A stretch of DNA of 23,853 nucleotides from positions 1 through 23,853 of the forward strand of contig CALSCQ010002220.1 of the NCBI GenBank assembly GCA_943704525.1. Reading direction: 5' to 3'. Under the pieces are notes generated by a model. It was not told where the DNA came from and ran no database searches. It saw only the letters and a list, made by a program, of their open reading frames with translations. The translations under genes were made by a program, and so were the position numbers. Shown piece by piece: positions 21,359-23,853 of the stretch. Source of the stretch: Pigoraptor vietnamica (taxonomy: Eukaryota; Opisthokonta; Filasterea). The first letter of the stretch is position 1; the number at the start of each line of letters is the position of its first letter.

Positions 21359-21703
21359 GTGACAAGAGGGCCGACCAGTTTGTGAGAAAATTTTCACACT
21401 GGTTTGTGTATGGATGCGAAGTTATTTTCTCGGCCGGGGGAGCATTCGTGGTGTGTTAGGGCCTGAGCAAGCACGCGCACGGCAAACACAGTTGGTTTCC
21501 CAGGTTTCCCCAACTTGCCAAATTCGGTCTCCACGAAATATTTGCTGCGGCCAAGCAGCCGGTTTCTGGAACCCCGGAGCATGGTTCTGCCGGTTCTGGA
21601 ACCGGAGCATGCGGCGCACGGTCGGCCTTTGGCACGTGGCCCACTCAGTACCCCCGGGCCACCGCCGGCCGCCGGGCGAGCGCGAGCCGGCGGCGCCGGG
21701 AGC
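21359..21703. repeat. Direct repeat of about 380 bp, unit 2, grading into a receptor-gene fragment
   Basis: Second copy of the unit at 20976, shortened by small deletions. It keeps the GAGAAAAT (21384-21391) / ATTTTCTC (21424-21431) inverted repeat and the CCCAACTTGCCAAATTCGG block. From about 21602 it resembles receptor exon 2 (GAGCATGC, then CTTTGGCACGTGG, then CGAGCGCGAG), broken up by GC-rich inserts. Two TTCTGGAA dyads, similar to a heat-shock-element core, lie at 21564-21571 and 21594-21601. The right boundary is uncertain. Confidence 0.65.
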
Positions 21704-22000
21704 TCAACGGCGAGTCCGGCGGGAGGCCCTGTTCACGACGGCCTCAAACACGCGCGGGCGAGCGGCGATATCTTCCTTCTGCCAGTGCGCCCTATTTGAG
21801 TTGAAAATGGCGCAGTCCGGTGACCGAGCCGGCCCAGGCCACTCCCGACGACGGGGCCGGCCCGGGCCCGGGGGCGCCCGGCCGCGGCGCCGCCGGCCGG
21901 CCGGCCCGGACCCGCCGGGCCGTCTTACATCACTGTTCGTGCACACGGGCGAGAGGAGAGGGACGCGGAGGCCCTCGTCGTCCGCCTCAGTGCTCGCCAT
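21704..22000 (-). pseudogene. 5' fragment of the receptor-like gene (exon 1 plus start of exon 2)
   Basis: Exon 1 is 22000-21929 (24 codons) and reads like the intact gene's exon 1, with two extra codons that keep the frame. The donor is GTAAGA at 21928. A 150-nt intron follows, against 84 nt in the intact gene. An acceptor GGCAG leads into exon 2 at 21778. Exon 2 matches for about 17 codons (EDIAARPRVFEAVVNRA), then diverges into GC-rich sequence and meets TGA at 21704. None of the transmembrane region survives in usable form, so this is a truncated copy. Confidence 0.78.
21808..21920. other. GC-rich insertion in intron 1 of the receptor fragment
   Basis: About 110 nt of almost pure G and C, full of GGCCGG, CCCGGG and GCCGCGGC palindromes. 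It replaces the short AT-containing sequence found at the same point in the left copy (about 10990-11016). A second, shorter GC block of the same style lies at about 22046-22110 in the divergent promoter. Confidence 0.75.
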
Positions 22001-22530
22001 GGCAGCGAAGCAAACACACAGGAAAGGTGATCGAGAAGGCAGTGCGCCGCCCGGCCGGTGAGCGTGACTGAGCCCGGTCCCGGCCGGCCGGGCATGCCCG
22101 GGTCAGGGCCTGGGTAACCTGTGTGCTGGACTATACATCCGGGGTGCGTAGCCTTTCTTCTGGCACCTTCGACCGGCTCTCGGGCGGGACTAAACTGAAC
22201 ATTTGTGCGATATTTTGAGTCTCTTTGCGCACTTTCCAATATATTTTGTCACGGGTGCAGTGCGTCCGGACAGAGACTGCCAGCACTTTCCTCAAGGGCT
22301 GAAACAGCTGAGTACTGGCGCACGCGTACGAACCCCTTCTGCCACATCGCGCGCGCGTGTGTGCGTGTCTGTGAGTACGTTTTCATTGCTCACAGAGAAC
22401 AAGCCAAGGGAGCCTGCATCTCTTTCTAGCAGCTTTATCTTTCGGCGAACTTTTTCGTAAGCGAGTGTGGTGTTAATCCGGCACAGCAAGCGACCCTCGT
22501 TTTGTCTCAACGCCCGGAATTGCAAACAAA
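22001..22530. promoter_or_regulatory. Divergent promoter region, right copy (receptor fragment / HOP copy 2)
   Basis: Counterpart of 11090-11604. The HOP-proximal 400 bp is very similar to the left copy, including the 8-bp inverted repeat at about 22368-22397. The receptor-proximal part carries a GC-rich insertion at about 22046-22110. Confidence 0.6.
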
Positions 22531-23853
22531 ATGGCCGACGTGGCTCAGCAGGTGGGTTGTTTGCCGCATTGCAGTGCACGCCAGACTGGCTTCCGTGTGG
22601 ACATCTGTCACGTGCACTTGGGCTGTGTGCTGGTGGCGTCCAAGTGGACCGTTACCATGAAGTCTTGTTCCAGTTGGATTCACCGTCCTGCTGTAGCGGC
22701 GTTGCGTTGTTTACGCATGAGTGTGTTGCGTGCACTCGGCGTCCTGCTCTAGCGGCGTTGCGTGGTTTGCGCATGAGTGTTGCGTGCATGCGTAACACTC
22801 GGCGCATGCAATGCACGCTTTCCCATCCATCTCATGTGTCACGTGCCATTTCACTCGACGCAGGTGGAGGAGCTCAAGAAGAAGGGCAACACGGCCTTCT
22901 CCAGCGGCGACCACGAGACCGCCGTGCGCTTCTTCACGGACGCAATCAAGCTCGATGCGCGCAACCACGTGCTCTTCAGCAACCGCTCTGCTGCGTATGC
23001 GTCGCTGAAGCAGTACGAGAACGCCCTCGCCGACGCCAACGAAACCGTGCGCCTCAAGCCGGACTGGGCGAAGGTGCGTGCGTGTTCTTAGAGAGTGCGT
23101 GCGTGTTCTTGGAGAGTGCGTGCGTGCGTGGAGAGTGTGTGTGCGAGGTGTGTCGTGTGCGTAGAGTGCGTCTGTGCGTCTGTACAGTTATTATCACGGT
23201 GCACATGTAAGTTATTGGTTGTGTGCTGTGTGCACGCGTTCCCTGTTACTAGTGGGCGTGATTGTAACTGCGCACTTATGGCCCCACTCCGACGTCGCAG
23301 GGCTACTCTCGCCTCGGTGCTGCGCTGGCGTTCCTCAAGCGCTACGAGGACGCCGCCGTTGCATACCAGAAGGGCCTCAAGATTGAGCCCGACAACGCCC
23401 AGCTGCGCGCGGGTCTCGAGGACGCCGAGCGCAACCTCCAGGACGACGCCGGCATCGGTGCGTGGCCACGCGGCGTGCGTCTGCGCCCTTTTCGCCTGTT
23501 TTTCTAACTGTCTTGTTCGTGTGCACTGCAGTCGAAAATGCATCGTTTGTTATGCATCCTTTGTTATAATGACTACGCTCTTTGCAAATTGTGTTGGTCT
23601 ATCGGCGTCGGCGTAAGCATTTGGCGGCTGTCTTCCCCTGTGTCGTTACTCGCACTCCCCTCGCCGTTACTCACGCTTCCCTCCGCGGCTTTCCGACAGA
23701 CAACATGTTCGGCAAGATGTTTGAGGGCGACGTGCTTGCGAAGCTCGCCGCGAACCCGAGCACTGCGCCGCTTCTGCTGCAGAAGGACTTTGTGGACATG
23801 GTCAACGAAATCAAGCGCGACCCCAAGAAGCTCAGCATGTGGGTGGACGGCGC
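22531..23853 (+). CDS. STIP1: HOP/STI1 (stress-inducible phosphoprotein 1), right copy, partial at window edge
   Basis: Cytosolic adaptor that links Hsp70 and Hsp90 through TPR domains. Exons are 22531-22551, 22864-23073, 23301-23457 and 23700-23838, with donors GTGGGT, GTGCGT, GTGCGT and GTGGGT; the window ends inside intron 4. The frame is open throughout. TPR1 keeps the expected carboxylate-clamp residues K12, N16, N47, K77 and R81 (K-x3-N, FSNRSAAY, WAKGYSR), which bind the EEVD tail of Hsp70. Exon 4 starts DP1 (DNMFGKMFEGDVLAKL ... MVNEIKRDPKKLSM). TPR2A, TPR2B and DP2 should follow beyond the edge. This is probably the functional copy, since the left copy is frameshifted and truncated. 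Confidence 0.93.

Larger units (their letters stand above)
21724..23853. repeat. Segmental duplication, right copy (receptor 5' fragment, promoter, HOP exons 1-4)
   Basis: Direct-orientation partner of 10884-12917, running off the right edge. It differs by GC-rich insertions within receptor intron 1 and the promoter, a handful of intron substitutions, and the 10 nt present here but missing on the left. Confidence 0.93.

Noticed and set aside
21072-21582. Two minus-strand open frames of 62 codons sharing a RSKYFVETEFGKLGKP segment
   Set aside because: The similarity follows from the 380-bp DNA repeat; the frames diverge outside it and match no known protein I can recall.
21564-21601. Two TTCTGGAA dyads as heat-shock elements for HOP copy 2
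   Set aside because: They lie more than 900 bp upstream inside decayed repeats, on the far side of the receptor fragment, and have no counterpart in the left copy's promoter.

Overview
The window is nuclear DNA from a unicellular (or at least flagellate) eukaryote. Genes are split by spliceosomal introns of about 80-300 nt. Most donors read GTGCGT, GTGGGT or GTAAGT and most acceptors end in CAG or TAG. Coding exons are GC-rich, intergenic DNA is AT-richer, and long (CA/TG)n microsatellites sit only in introns and intergenic DNA. A CCDC17 homologue (a family linked to motile cilia) implies a flagellated cell. I cannot name the organism from sequence alone. No tRNA, rRNA, CRISPR or bacterial-style element was found.

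Layout. 3-619 (+): 3' end of an unrecognised gene. 620-2959: intergenic. 2960-8912 (+): six-exon CCDC17 homologue of about 1,702 residues, with a zinc finger, a coiled coil, the family core and a very long C-terminal extension. 8913-9528: intergenic between two converging genes. 9529-11089 (-): three-exon seven-pass membrane protein of 429 residues, with a layout like the gustatory-receptor-like (GRL) family. 11090-11604: shared divergent promoter. 11605-13524 (+): a broken copy of the Hsp70/Hsp90 co-chaperone HOP/STI1 (STIP1), frameshifted by a 10-nt deletion and cut off in intron 6. 13525-14581: intergenic. 14582-20493 (-): large secreted protein of about 1,840-1,870 residues with a Thr/Val-rich tail. 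20976-21703: two degenerate copies of a repeat of about 380 bp. 21704-22000 (-): 5' fragment of the receptor gene. 22531-end (+): second HOP copy, intact as far as seen and running off the window.

The central event is a direct duplication of the divergent receptor/HOP 5' ends (10884-12917 and 21724-23853). It leaves an intact receptor with a broken HOP on the left, and a broken receptor with an apparently intact HOP on the right. About 8 kb lies between them, including the secreted-protein gene. The repeats beside the right copy also carry degraded pieces of the receptor's 5' end, so this end of the gene has been copied at least three times. Exons of the two HOP copies are identical over their shared length apart from the deletion, while introns differ at scattered sites.

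The most interesting items are the receptor-like gene and its broken copies, the duplication geometry with its GC-rich insertions, the enlarged CCDC17 protein with a probable GC-AG intron, and the unclassified secreted protein with a frame break that a micro-intron could explain.
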